64,000 nucleotides of DNA from Saccopteryx bilineata. Taxonomy: Eukaryota; Chordata; Mammalia; Chiroptera; Emballonuridae. Below the pieces are notes generated by a model, which did not search any database, had not been told where the DNA came from, and was given only the letters and a program-made list of their open reading frames with translations. The stretch spans positions 233,572,779 to 233,636,778 of the forward strand of contig NC_089494.1 in assembly GCF_036850765.1 (NCBI RefSeq), given 5' to 3'. Position numbers and translations under genes: made by a program. Of this stretch, positions 35,308 to 47,042 are shown one piece after another; within the stretch, counting starts at the first letter, position 1, and the number at the start of each line of letters is the position of its first letter.

Positions 35308-35825
35308 ATTGTACTGCCTTGCTCTTTTAGTCGAAGAGCAGTTGGCCAGATTTATATGGGCCTATTTGGAAGAAATCTAGCTTGTTCTCTGAATCTATTT
35401 GTTTATTTTTCACTAATACCACACTGTCTTAATAATTGTAGCTCTATCTTAAGACTTGAAATTGGTTAACAGCAGTCCTCTAACTTTGTCCTTTTTCTTC
35501 CATATTCTGTTGGCTATTTTGAGTCTTCTGCCTCAATATAAATTTTAGAAACAGTTTATTGACATCTACAAAAGTGACTTTCGGGGATTTTGATTTAGAA
35601 TAGATTAAATCAACAGGTCAAATTGGGAAGAACAAACATCTGAACAATATTTAGTCTTCTTATTCATGAATATGGAATATCTCTCCATTTATTTTATCCT
35701 TATTTTATTTGTTCTTCAGAGTTTTATAATGCTCCTTATCTGTATAAGGAAAATATCTGTCTACATATTTTGTTGGGTTTATAGAGAATCATTTCATTTT
35801 GGGGAGTGCTAATGTAAATGGTATA
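35308..35825 (-). mobile_element. Ancient LINE-1, minus strand, right part
   Basis: It continues the ancient element from 27432 without loss: 'attgtactgccttgctctttt', 'ccacactgtcttaataattgtagctc', 'ttggcta ttttgagtctt', and '...gtgctaatgtaaatggta', all typical reverse-complement L1 ORF2. It fades at about 35825, so the old element was truncated at its own 5' side or has eroded there. Confidence 0.85.
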
Positions 35826-37859
35826 CATTGCCGGTGTATTGGAGCTCCCCATTTTTTGAGAAATAAAATTGAAATACTTTAGTATTATATTATAGATCTT
35901 CAATATAAATTTACTTTTCTTTGGCAACAAACAAATTCCAAAACTTAATGACTTTAAAAAGAACAACCATTTATGAGCTTGCCATTCTAAGGATTGGGCT
36001 GAGACCAGCAGGACTTTCTTCCACTGATCTTCTCCAGTAGTCTAGCTCATATTTATTCAGATGGTGGCAGTGTTCCTAAAGTATGAGATTAAAAGTTACA
36101 AGGTCATTGGAGACCAGGCTCCAAACTCATAAAATGTCACTTCCACTGCGTTCTGTTGATCAAAGCAAATTATCTCAAATTCAAGGAATATGGAAATACA
36201 TTCTCTGTCTTCATGGGAGGAACAAAAATGTGTGATCATTTGTAGTCTATTAGAGATCTAATTCATTTTTCAAGATTCAACCCTAGAAGCAAACTGTGGA
36301 CACCAGTTATTAGAGATTTACCAAGACTCTACCCACACCCTAAAATATTCACATACCCACACAAATTTCTACATTCACATTTGAAATCTTATTCATACTA
36401 TATGTTTCTATTCAAATGACAACTATTCTCCAAAGTTTTCATTAATCTTTCAGGACAGAATTATTAATCATTCCACTCTCAAATATCTCAGAGCAGTGTA
36501 AAAACATTGTATCTTGCTGTAGATATTGTGTTTTACAAGAATAAGAATATATATTTGTATTTTTATTAGCTGAAGAGATTTTTCGTATGGGTTGACTGAA
36601 GTCATTCTCATTTGTCTTTAAATTAGTGGAAACAATGAGTAGACAGTTTCTGGTGCATAGTAGGTATTAATGATTTTGACAAATGAATAAACACCCTTTT
36701 CATTGTAAGAATCTCCTCAGCATTCCTTAATAGATATTCTACCTGCTTCACTAAGCTTGCTAAAAACTATTTTACAATCTTTTCAGGCCTAATTTTATTC
36801 ATTGGTCTTATATTGCTACTCCTTTAGAAAGATGACACATATGAGTACTTTTTAGGACATGTTAGTTTGTTCAAATTCATATGAATGTACTTTAAAATCT
36901 CATGATAGACACTCAGTGATTTGGCTATAAAATTATAACTTTCCCACATGTTTACGTTTGTTTGGCATTTAGTAAACATAACCTGTGACTTGTATATTAG
37001 TGTCTTTTAGTTTAGGTTAGTTAAATAAATATTACCAAAAATTAAAAGAATATTACCAGTAGTTATGGTCATTGAAAAAAGAAGCAATTTGGAAGACTTT
37101 TCTATAAAACCCTTAAATGTCATATCTATTTTCAAGTTTTTTTTTTCTTTATTCTGTGCTCCTAAAAACATTCATGTTCAAGCATAACATACAGAAGTTA
37201 AAATAATCACACAACTGCAGGGTTGAAACAATCTTAAAATTCATGTACATTTTCTATAAAAATGAAGTAGGAATAATCTATGCCCATTTATGGAGTGACT
37301 ACAATGGGCACGGGACTTGACCAGATGTACGGAAGATACAGCAGTGAGTAGGCAATAATAAAAATGTCTAAGGACTTATAGATTTAATTTCAACCCTCTG
37401 ATGTGTGCACAAAGACTATAACAAAGTGCAGGCAGAGTGGTTAACTATAATAGCAGCCCAAATATTGCTGCGGATTTAGCAGAAAGAGACAACTTTATGG
37501 TAGAAGTGAAATTAAGCTGAAACTTGAGAAAAAGGGTTTTGGGTTTGTACATATAACAACGTTGAAAGAAGAAAGAGACAAGCCTATACATCTAAATATG
37601 TAAGATTTGGGTAAATGAAGATACTCCAGAAATTTTTTTCCAAAAGAATTATCAAATATATTTTATACAACATTTTAATGAATAAATCATTCTTATGCTG
37701 AAGAATATATTAATGAAGAATATTTTAATAGTAATCTTCATATGTAAGTATATATTCTCTTGAGTAAATTCATCTTATACACTCCCAATCTCTTCTACTT
37801 CTGGGACCTCGTCTCCAATTGCAGCAGCAGAGAACCTAGGTAGAAGCAAAATAGTTTTC
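35826..37859. other. Unassigned 3'-flank sequence
   Basis: AT-rich, no exon or RNA gene. A weak MIR-like end is visible at about 36645-36690 (GGTGCATAGTAGGTATTAATG). Other content is unclassified. Confidence 0.45.
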
Positions 37860-37959
37860 TACAGGCATGCTGTTTAAGAACTGTCTCTCCTGCAAGTGCA
37901 AGCTTACTTCATTGTTTTCCTGGTCTGTTTGCTGCGGTGATCAGAGCAGCACTGATCTG

Positions 37960-38180
37960 CCTTCAGTCGTCTTCCAGTCCATCCTCACACTGCTAGAAAT
38001 GTGGTCTTCCTCCAACAAATGTTTTAGATATTCTCTAGCAGAAAACCCTTCGTCTCATTGCCTATTAGGGTAAAAACACCTGACAAACTATGTAATTAAA
38101 AAGCTCCCCATTTCCTGCTTCTTCTCTTTCTCCAGTTTTATCACCAAGTACCAACATGTACACATGCACACACTCACATA
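37960..38180 (+). repeat. L2 (CR1-like LINE) relic, plus strand
   Basis: The sequence 'cagtccatcctcacactgctagaaatgtggtcttcc... cattgcctattagggtaaaaacacc... aagctccccat... ctgcttcttctctttctccagttttatcacc' follows the order of a mammalian L2 3' end. It is diverged and fragmentary. Confidence 0.45.
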
Positions 38181-38653
38181 TTCTTTTTTTCCAGCAGTTT
38201 CTAACTATTTATAATGCTCAAATAGAATGCACCAGTTATTTCCTTTGTCTCCACCGATATAGTATTTATTATGACAGGAACAAATTTTATTAACTTGTGT
38301 GAATATTCCTGGTTCTGCTTCTCCCAAATGAAAGAGAAGATTGGCCAGTTCAGTCCTAGCCCATTTGCTGATACAGAATAAAATGACTGAGAATACAAGA
38401 AACACAGAACACACCCCTTTCCAACTACATTTTTTCCCTCTTTTCTTTTAGCTTTGTCATTATGGCAAAATAATTAATAAAAATAAAATGTCATCATTTT
38501 GCAAACCTTAATAACAGATCTAAGCAATAGATCCATTTTTGATTGTTAAAATTATTACATGAATGGATAATGGGAAACTGTAATAAATGGATCAGGCTGA
38601 TAGTATTCAATCCCACTGCCGAATATTAACATCATGCATACAGAAACATCAGG

Positions 38654-39005
38654 CATTAGTGCTTCTTCTCTCTTTTTTTTTTCCAGAGGACAGAGAGAGA
38701 GTCAGATAGGGACAGACAGACAAGAACAGAGAGAAATGAGAAGCATCAATGATCAATTTTTCATTGCGACACCTTAGTTGTTCATTGATTGCTTACTTAT
38801 ATGTGCCTTGACCGTGGGGCTACAACAAACCGAGTAACCCCTTGCTCTAGCCAGCAACCTTGGGTCCAAGCTGGTGAGCTTTGCTCAAACCAGATGAGCC
38901 CACGCTCAAGCTGGCAACCTCAGGGTCTCGAACCTGGGTCCTCTGCATCCCAGTCCGACACACTAGTGACTGCGCCACCGCCTGGTCAGGCCATTAGTGC
39001 TTCTT
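38654..39005 (-). mobile_element. tRNA-derived bat SINE (long CT-tailed type), minus strand
   Basis: Read on the minus strand it starts near 38990 with GCCTGACCAGGCGGTGGCGC, has a B box GGTTCGAGACCC, then the 'gctcatctggtttgagcaaagctcaccagcttgg' body and a CT-rich 3' end. The perfect 14-bp target duplication CATTAGTGCTTCTT lies at 38654-38667 and 38992-39005. Confidence 0.9.
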
Positions 39006-39374
39006 AATATGAAGGAAGAGGCACCAGGAAGCTCACACACAGCACTATATCTAAGGGCCAGCTTTCTGGAAAAACAGAGGATGAAGAAACCTTTCAAATG
39101 ACAACAAAATGCAGTCAGTAATTTCTAAAAGAATAGACTCTACATAACAAATTACCTAATTCTTCTCCTTTATATCAAATTTAGTGAGGTGACATTGATT
39201 AAATTATATAGATTTTGAGTGCACATTTCTATGACACATGATCCTCATATTGCATTGGGTGCTCACCCCTCAAGACAAGTAATCTTCCATCACCATATAG
39301 TTGGCCCCTTTACCTTTTCAGACGCCACCATTCTCCTTCCCGCTGGTAACCACCATACTGTGGTCTGTGTCTAT

Positions 39375-39633
39375 GCGTTTTTATTTTTTATTTATTTATT
39401 TATTTATTTATTAATATTTTGTTTTTTTGTTTTTTTTTTATTTATTCATTTTAGAGAGGAGAGAGAGAGAGAGAGAGGGGAGACAGAGAGAGAGAAGGGG
39501 GAGGAGCTGGAAGCATCAACTCCCATATGTGCCTTGACCAGGCAAGCCCAGGGTTTCGAACCGGCGACCTCAGCATTTCCAGGTCGATGCTTTATCCACT
39601 GGGCCACCACAGGTCAGGCGCGTTTTTATTTTT
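39375..39633 (-). mobile_element. tRNA-derived bat SINE (short type), minus strand, within L1
   Basis: Head at about 39619 with the (GA)n-type CT tail at 39455-39495 and an A-rich end that includes a (TTTA)n run at 39386-39414. The target duplication GCGTTTTTATTTTT is perfect at 39375-39388 and 39620-39633. Confidence 0.92.
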
Positions 39634-39815
39634 CTTGTTTGCCCATTTGTTGCTTTCAGTTTTATATCTCACATATGAGTGAAGTCATATGATTCTTAAC
39701 TATTTTTGTCTGACTTATTTTGCTTAGGATGATATTCTCAAGATCCATTCCAGTTGTCGTAAATGACAGTATTTCACCTTTTCTTATGACTTAGCATTAT
39801 TCCATTGCGTATATG

Positions 39816-40177
39816 TACCACTTCTTTTTTTTTTTGTATTTTTCTGAAGTTGGAAATGGGGAGGCAGTCAGACAGACTCCCGCATGTGCCCAGCCGGGAT
39901 CCACCCGGCATGCCAACCAGGGGGCGATGCTCTGCCCATCTGGGGCATTGCTCTGTTGCGACCAGAGCCATTCTAGCACCTGAGGCAGAGGACATGGAGC
40001 CATCCTCAGCGCCTGGGCCAACTTTGCTCCAATGGAGCCTCGGCTGCGGGAGGGGAAGAGACAGAGAGGAAGGAGAAGGGGAGGGGTGGAGAAGCAGATG
40101 GGCGCTTCTCCTGTGTGCCCTGGCCGGGAATCAAACCCAGGACTCCTCACGCCAGGCCGATGCTCTACCGCTTCTTT
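39816..40177 (-). mobile_element. tRNA-derived bat SINE (two-part type), 5'-truncated, within L1
   Basis: Minus-strand copy that ends abruptly at 'gccgatgctctac' (about 40165) and lacks the first ~25 bases including most of the A box. 5' truncation is unusual for a SINE. Flanks TACCACTTCTTT (39816-39827) and TACCGCTTCTTT (40166-40177) differ at one base. Confidence 0.9.
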
Positions 40178-40355
40178 ATCCAATCATTTATCCAAAGACA
40201 CTTAGGCTGTTTTCGTGGTTTGGCCACAATAAATTATTCTGGGATAACCATGGGATGCATAGGTTTTTCAAATAAATGTTTTTAGATGTTTTTGGTAGAT
40301 ACTAAAGAGAGGGATTGCAGGGTCATATGGTAGCTATTCTTAATTGTTTGCAGAA

Positions 40356-40576
40356 TCTTTATACTGTTTTTTTTTTTGGTTTTTTTTTATTTATTGATTT
40401 TTTAATTGATTTTTAGAGAGAGGGGAGACAGAGAGAAGGGGGAGGAGCAGGAAGCATCAACTCCCATATGTGCCTTGACCAGGCAAGCCCAGGGTTTCGA
40501 ACCGGCAACCTCAGTGTTCCAGGTCGACGCTTTATCCCACTGCGCAACCACAGGTCAGGCTCTTTATACTGTTTTT
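40356..40576 (-). mobile_element. tRNA-derived bat SINE (short type), minus strand, within L1
   Basis: Complete short-type SINE with head at 40560 and a short CT tail at 40417-40442. The target duplication TCTTTATACTGTTTTT (16 bp, perfect) lies at 40356-40371 and 40561-40576. Confidence 0.92.
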
Positions 40577-42139
40577 AATAGTGGCTGTACCTGTTTACAT
40601 TCCCACCAGCAATGCATGAAGGTTCCTTTTTCTCCACAACCTTTCCAACATTTGTTATTACTTCTCTTGTTGATAGTAGCCATCCTCACAGGTGTGAAGT
40701 GGTATGTCATTGTGTTTTGATTTGCATTACCCCAATAGTTAGTGAAGTTAAGCATCTTTTCATATATCTGTTGCTCATTTCTATGTCTTCCTGAAAGAAG
40801 TGTCTGTTCAGATCTTTTGCCTGTTTTTAACTAGATTGTATGTTTGTTTGGTGTTGAGTTGAATAAGTTCTTTATATCAACTACTTCTCAGAGCTCTTGT
40901 TTGCAGACATCTTCTCCCATTGGGTGCATTGCTTTTTTGTTTTGTTAGTGGTTTCTTTTGCTGTGCAGGAGCTTCTAAGTTTGATATAGTCCCATTTATT
41001 TATTTTTGCATTTATTTCATTGCCTTTGGGCTCAAATTCATAAAATTTTCTCTAAGACCAAGGTCCATAAGTTTAGTACTTATGCTTTCTATTTAATATA
41101 TTGATTCAGGTCTTATATTTAGGTTTTTTTTTATCCATTCTGAGTTAATTTTTTATTTGAAGACAGTTTAGCATCTGGTTTTATTCTTTTGCATGTCGCT
41201 TTTCCCAACAACATTTATTGAAGAGATTTTTTTCCTCTTCATTGTATGTTTTTGGTTCCTTTACCAAAAATTATTTGCACATATACATGTGGGTTTGTTT
41301 CTGAACTCTCAGTTCTGTTCCATTGATCTACGTGTTTTTCTGCTAGTACCATGCTGTTTTGATTATTATTCTCTGTAGCATTATTTGAAGTGTGATAGTG
41401 TATTATACCTCCAGCTTTGTTTTTTTTCCCCTCAAGATTGTTTTGGCTATTTGGGGTCTTTTGTAGTTCCATATATATCTGATGATATTTTTATTCTTTT
41501 CCTTTAAAATATGTCATTGGGGTTTTGATGAGGATTGCATTAAATATATGTATTGCTTCGGGAATGTGGACATTTTAACTATGTTGTTTCTTCCCATTCA
41601 TGACTATGGAATATTTCTCCATTTCATTGTGTTTTTTTCAACCTTTTAAAATAATGCTTTGTAGTTTTCAGTATATAGATCCTTCATATCCTTTGCTAAG
41701 TGTATTCTCAGTTATTTTATTCTTTTGGTTGCAATTCTAAAAGAAGTTGATTTTTAAATTTATTTTTCTGAAATTTTATGGTTAATATATAGAAAAAGCA
41801 CTGGATTCATGCACATTTGATAAAGGAATGAACACTAGTCTAGAAATCTCAAAATCAAAGCATGATCTCAGAGAGAGTGGTTGTATATGCAAATCTGGAA
41901 AGAGTGGAGAGAGTGGTCACAGAATACAATTATTTTATTAGAGATTTCAGTTGTTCAGGTTTTAAAGGGTATTCAGAATGGCTAACATCATTTGAATCTA
42001 TTCCAAGTATCTTGGCTAAGGATTTCAGTTCCATAATTCTGTCCTTATTACATTATTGATTAATCACTCCCTAACAGCAATCCTTATATCCATCACAAGC
42101 AGATAAGCCACACCAGAAAAAATTATTTTTCATTAAGCA

Positions 42140-42385
42140 CCGTTTCATAATTTCACTCTCTCACTCAAAATTCTCTGTGGCTCCCTGTCTACCTTTAGAT
42201 GATATTTAAACTTTTTAGTTTGTTATTCCCAGTACTTCTCTCAAATACTTTATTTTGCCTTCATTCCCATTTCTTTTTTTCTGTTATTTTTTAGTTTCAA
42301 AATTTGAAATTCCCTTTCCCTTTAATCATTTTCATACCAAATCAATAGTCCCATCAAGGTCTAAATAAACACATCTTAGCAAAAT
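42140..42385 (+). repeat. L2 (CR1-like LINE) relic, plus strand
   Basis: The order 'ctctcactcaaaattctctgtggctccctgtctacctttagatgatatttaaac... tcccagtac... ccctttccc... ccatcaaggtctaaataaac' is that of an L2 3' region. It runs straight into a MIR relic. Confidence 0.6.
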
Positions 42386-42515
42386 CTGTCTGGGTTCAAA
42401 TCCTATCTCTACCACATAGCCATATATAACACAGTGATAACAATAGTGCTTCCCTTCAAGATAGTTGTGAGGATTTAATATATGAAAAGCACTTTAAACA
42501 ATGTTCAGCATTCCT
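42386..42515 (+). repeat. MIR relic, plus strand
   Basis: 'tctgggttcaaatcctatctctaccaca' is the MIR tRNA-like B box and its downstream segment, followed by 'gatagttgtgaggatttaat... gaaaagcactttaaacaatgttcagca'. The central part is shortened. Confidence 0.7.
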
Positions 42516-43405
42516 CAAAAACTTGTGCAACTACATACGGAAATTTGCCACAATCATATTTTATTACTTAAATTTCTTTAGCAGAGATATGTAATTGTTA
42601 TACCTTAAAATATTTCCATGTGTAGCCTTAGATTTGTTCCACAATTACATGAAACAAGTTATAGTCTTTTCTATTTTTTATTCATTAGATTTAAGAAATA
42701 TTTCACACCATAAGCTACATAATAAGTGCTTATGATTAACTAAATACCAAATATCTAAATTGAATAAAAGTAGTGAACAAATGAATATATTAATTCATCA
42801 GTGAATGAAGAAAAGAGAGATTAAACAAAGTAGCATGAATGTGTTAAGTAAAACTTGGGAGAAATGTATGATCTCAAATTCTCCACTTGTTCTACAATAA
42901 AATAGTAATTGTTTATTAAATATCAACCTTAAAACTCCTGGTTGTTACCTCCTACTCACCATTCATCATGTTTCTGATTCCAAAACTGAAGTATATTTAT
43001 TTTTCACCATTATATCTACTACTTGTTTGTTAGTAAAGTTAGTTTATTATGTATATAAACTTCTGAGAAATTGTACTGTTCTTCATAGGTGTCTAAGATT
43101 ACCTAAACTTCTTATGTTCTTCCAAGTACTGAAGACATTTTAAAAATTAAATTTTGGCACAATTCAATGTTGACATTTTAGATGCTTTTTCATAAATATG
43201 TGCTCTATCTAATATTCAAATCTATCTACAGCATTTTAGCAAACTAAATTATCTGAATGCTAATATTTTGAGATTCTGTAGAGAAATTTTTTGAAGTGTT
43301 GCTATTTTTTCAAAGGTAATATTCCTCTAAACTTCTGTTTAATGTTACAATATCTTATTATCTGATTATTCTGGATGTATATTAAAATTGACATCAAAGT
43401 GAATA
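42516..43405. other. Unassigned sequence
   Basis: AT-rich with no recognisable exon, RNA or transposon. Confidence 0.5.
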
Positions 43406-43947
43406 CAGCTAGTGCTCGACTTACAATCACGATTGGTTCCAACAGACTGGTCATAACACGATTTGGTTGTAAGTTGAGTAGGCTATATGTACAGTACTGT
43501 GAAATGATATAAAAATCTTTAAGTCATAGTTTATCATAATTTTCTTTCATTATTGTTATATGTCATAATTTTCTTTGTTCATTTTAAGCCATTTGTATCA
43601 CCTCTACACCATTTTGTTTCTTATTTTTACATTTGTCAAGTTTAAGTAAAACATTGCATTACCAGTACAACTGGCTTAATATTTGCAAAACATACAAAAT
43701 TACAAAATACAGGTGCATACAAAAATACAAAATACAGGTGTAAAAAATACCATAGAAAACATTTTCCCAATTGCAAAACAGATCAAAATATACAAACATG
43801 TACGAAACATTTTATTGGCCAGCACTGTCGTATGCCCAGCTGGGTTACACTTGTGCTGCCAGACGCAGAGCAGTCGTGGCTAGAGATTGTGATCGTAAAG
43901 TCAAATGGTCATAAGTTGCATAGGTTGTAAGTCGATCAATACCTGTA
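43404..43947. mobile_element. Tigger/pogo-like DNA transposon relic (about 540 bp)
   Basis: The ends are imperfect inverted repeats. The left starts CAGCTAGTGCTCGACTTACA at 43406, and the right end, reverse-complemented, starts CAGGTATTGATCGACTTACA at 43945, a match of 17 of 20. Both ends abut a TA dinucleotide (43404-43405 and 43946-43947), the Tc1/mariner-pogo duplication. Inside are a near-repeat of 'acaaaatacaggtg' (43703-43740) and no transposase frame. The family name is not certain. Confidence 0.65.
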
Positions 43948-43948
43948 T

Positions 43949-44316
43949 CTTCTTTTTTTCTTTTTTCTTTTTCTCTACAGAGACAGAGAGAGAGTCAGAG
44001 AGAAGGATAGACAGGGACAGACAGAAAGGAATGGAGAGATGAGAAGCATCAATCATTAGTTTTTCATTGCATGTTGCAACACCTTAGTTGTTCATTGATT
44101 GCTTTCTCATATGTGCCTTGACCGCGGGCCTTCAGCAGACCGAGTAACCCCTTGCTCAAGCCAGAGACCTTGGGTCTAAGCTGGTGAGCTTTTGCTCAAA
44201 CCAGATGAGCCCGCGCTCAAGCTGGTGACCTCGGGGTCTCGAACCTGGGTCTTCCGCATACCAGTCCGACGCTCTATCCACTGTGCCACCACCTGGTCAG
44301 GCTTCTTTTTTTCTTT
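43949..44316 (-). mobile_element. tRNA-derived bat SINE (long CT-tailed type), minus strand
   Basis: Complete minus-strand element with head GCCTGACCAGGTGGTGGCAC at about 44301 and B box GGTTCGAGACCC. Its 3' end abuts the Tigger-like relic. The duplicated flank CTTCTTTTTTTCTTT occurs at 43949-43963 and 44302-44316. As it is low-complexity, it is weaker proof than other duplications here. Confidence 0.9.
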
Positions 44317-44394
44317 AGTCAATAGATTATCAATGTATTTTTGTGTGTGTGAAGACATTCTGTACCACAATATTTATCCCATCACATGAAAAAA

Positions 44395-45440
44395 TTTAGT
44401 TATCATTAGCATATTCACATGGTGGCAGAACCATCATCACCATCTCACTCATGAACATTTTTTTCATCCTATCAGTGAAGCCCATATGCAGTCATTCTCC
44501 TATGCTCTTTCTCTCACAAACCCTTTGGCAATTATTAATCTACTTTATTTGTGTATGGGTTTCCCTATTCTGGGCATGTCATACCTTTGAAATCATATAA
44601 TATATGGCTATTTTGCATGGAGATTTTTGTTTCTTTGTTTGTTTTATTCAGTGAGAAGAAGGGAGGCAGAGTCAGACTCCCGTATGCACCCTGATTGCTA
44701 TCCACCTGGCAGGACCGCTAGAGGGCGATGCTCTGCCCATATGGGACATTGCTCCATTACTCAGTAACCAAGATCTTAGCCTCTGAGGCAGAGGCCGTGG
44801 AGCCATCCTTAGCGCCTGAGGCCAATTCACTCCAATGGAACTATGGTTGCAGTAAGGAAAGAGAGAGAGAAATGAGACAGGGAGGGATGGAGAAGCAAAT
44901 GGGCACTTCTCCTGTGTGCCTTGACCGAGAATTGAACTCGGGACATCCACATGCCAGGCCAACACTCTACCACTGAGCCAACTGGCCAGGGTTTGCACTT
45001 AGTTTTTTACATTTAACGTAATGCTTGAGTAAACATATGTTTTATATTCTCTTGGGTATATACTTAGTGTAATTATTGAGTCCTAGGTTAATTCTGTTTA
45101 ATCTTTGGGGAACTACCATATTTTTTCTCAAGATGATTGCAACATAGTATAATCTTGCCAGCAATCTCTAAGGGTTCCAGTCTCCACATCCTCAACCATA
45201 TCCATTCTCTGTCATTTGATAATAGCCACCTAGCAGGTGTGAAGTGGTAATTCATTATAGTTTTGATTTGTATTTGTCTAGTGATTAAAGACGTTGAACA
45301 CTTGTTAATAAGTTTATTGGCCATTTCTAAATCTCCTTTGGCAAAATACTTATTCAAATTGTTTACTCATTTTTAAATTTTATTGTCAAGTTTTAAACGT
45401 GTTTAATATATTGTGGGTATTAGAGCCTATCAGAGAAAGG
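44395..45440 (-). mobile_element. Old LINE-1 fragment, minus strand, split by a SINE
   Basis: Antisense L1 phrases lie on both sides of the SINE: 'ctttggcaattattaatctactttatttgtgtatgggtttccctattctgggcatgtcat' on the left and 'tcttgggtatatacttagtgtaattattgagtcc... tccacatcctcaacc... agcaggtgtgaagtggtaattc' on the right. Highly diverged and not coding. Confidence 0.75.
44610..45010 (-). mobile_element. tRNA-derived bat SINE (two-part type), minus strand, within old L1
   Basis: Minus-strand head at about 44992 (CCCTGGCCAGTTGGCTCAG), complete to a T-rich end near 44645. It is more diverged than the other two-part copies. Flanks TTTGCATGGAGATTTTT (about 44611) and TTTGCACTTAGTTTTTT (about 44993) are a plausible eroded target duplication. 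Confidence 0.85.
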
Positions 45441-46799
45441 ATTTATAAGTATACTTATTAATTTAGGACCAATGAGTTCCTAGTCCTTGCCAAGTAGATG
45501 CATTGCATGCATGTCTGAGCTACTCTCAACACTCAGACATATTATTATTACAAATGGCCTTAATTTCCTGGTTGGACAGAGCCTGAGAATCAGTCCGTGA
45601 TGCGTGCTTATGGCACTGCCAGGTCTCTCCTAGGCATCGGCAGAGCCCTGGGATTGCACAGGGTCTTATAGTTTCCCAGAAATACATTGTTTGTTCAAGT
45701 TCCCCAAGGACATCTCACTCCTCAGCGTATTCTTCTAACTGTTTTGGTCAGTTTGTTGTTGTGGCTGCAGTTATTGCTTTAGGTAGCTGTGATAATAAAC
45801 AATTGTTACTGATTATTTTCTACAAAACCCTCAGAAAAGAATTTTCAAGCTTAAAGAGATCTGAGTCAGGTCAAATAAAAACAAGTCTTGCCAGCTGTAT
45901 TTATTAGAGAACTTGGGGAACTGCACTTTGGAAGACCTTCAGCCACATTTGATTCCTTCCAGAAGATGCTAAGCTGCTAGTTTTGATGTTGTGGGCTTTT
46001 GGTTTTCAAAGCCACTGCAAGCCAAGGAGAAAGGGGCCTGGGACTTACTTGGACACGTTAAACTGCCACAAAACTCACTTTTCTTACTGAGATTCAGTAA
46101 AGTCTTGAATAAAGATCTACAAATTGATGCAAGTCTTTGGTTAATTTTCAGAGTTTTTAAAATGTTGATTCCAAAAATTTCTTTAATGTTCTCATTGCTC
46201 TTTATGGAGGAGAAGCATTTCAGAGGTCTTATTCATCCCTGCTCTATTAGTATTTTTAAAATTAATATAATATTGAGGTGCCACTTCACCCGCAGGTGTT
46301 GTAAAGTACCAAAAGCTACAGAATCAATATTCATATTTTAAGAGGCTTGAAGAACATTTTATTAATTTGGGATAAGGTGTGCAGAGAAATTGTGAGAAAT
46401 AGTCTCTGAACTGTGTGATTGGCATAAAACCAGGATGGCCCTTAGCATTGTATTGTAAATGCAAAGGGAAGGAAAACATGGATCTCCAGACATTTCACCA
46501 CACCTGTGGGGAAAGGGGTGAATGGCTAGCCAGGTACATGGAGATAAAAGCCAAAATAAACCTTTTCTTATAGCAATGAGCCATTTGCGGGCGTTTGTCC
46601 CCATGGAAACTACCTCTCCTATGTAAATGCGTGTGGTTAACACGTATGACTCTGGACAGAGAGATGGCAGATAAACACTAGATAATATATGAATGCCTTT
46701 TAATATGTAAAGAGACATTTTTCTACCATTGTGTTGGCTTATAAATTTTGTTTTTTTACAAAATGATATATGGCTTGCAAATTGAACATGGTGCTATCA
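45441..46799. other. Unassigned sequence
   Basis: Balanced base composition and no recognised transposon. The 116-codon plus-strand frame (45991-46341) and the 118-codon minus-strand frame (46362-46718) have no recognisable domain, splice context or Kozak support, and I do not call them genes. Confidence 0.4.
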
Positions 46800-47042
46800 T
46801 GTTAAAGGACATATGACGATAACCAATAGTGGTAAAGGGCTCCTAATTGCAATTTTTTACTTCTGTACTTCCCACTTACAAAACTGTAAAAACTAAGTAG
46901 AACAAAGGGCCGGCGCACTCTCCCTCAGATTTCTGTCTAGTTGCCACCGCTTGGCCAAGCTAGACAATAAAGCTTTGATGTGTAATTGACAGACTTTGTT
47001 CGTGTCTTCAATGTTTGGAGTCCCTCTGGATTAGGCTTAACA
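46800..47042 (+). mobile_element. Candidate short solo LTR, plus strand
   Basis: A 243-bp interval with TGTTAA at its left end and TTAACA at its right end. It holds AATAAA at 46966-46971 followed by a GT-rich 'ttgttcgtgtcttcaatgtttgg' stretch, the order of a gammaretrovirus-like R/U5. 'aaccaatag' upstream could be a CCAAT-type element. No clear target duplication and no attached viral genes. The family is not named. Confidence 0.5.

Larger units (their letters stand above)
39175..41765 (-). mobile_element. Diverged LINE-1, minus strand, host of three SINEs
   Basis: Antisense L1 3'UTR and ORF2 phrases are readable in four blocks: 39175-39374, 39634-39815, 40178-40355 and 40577-41765. Examples are 'ttcccaccagcaatgcatgaagg', 'tcctcacaggtgtgaagtggtatg' and 'tttgttttgttagtggtttcttttgctgtgcagg'. 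Removing the three SINEs joins the blocks in register. ORF2 is full of stops on the minus strand. Confidence 0.85.

Noticed and set aside
45991..46718. Two ~117-codon open frames on opposite strands
   Set aside because: Chance length range, no domain or exon signals.
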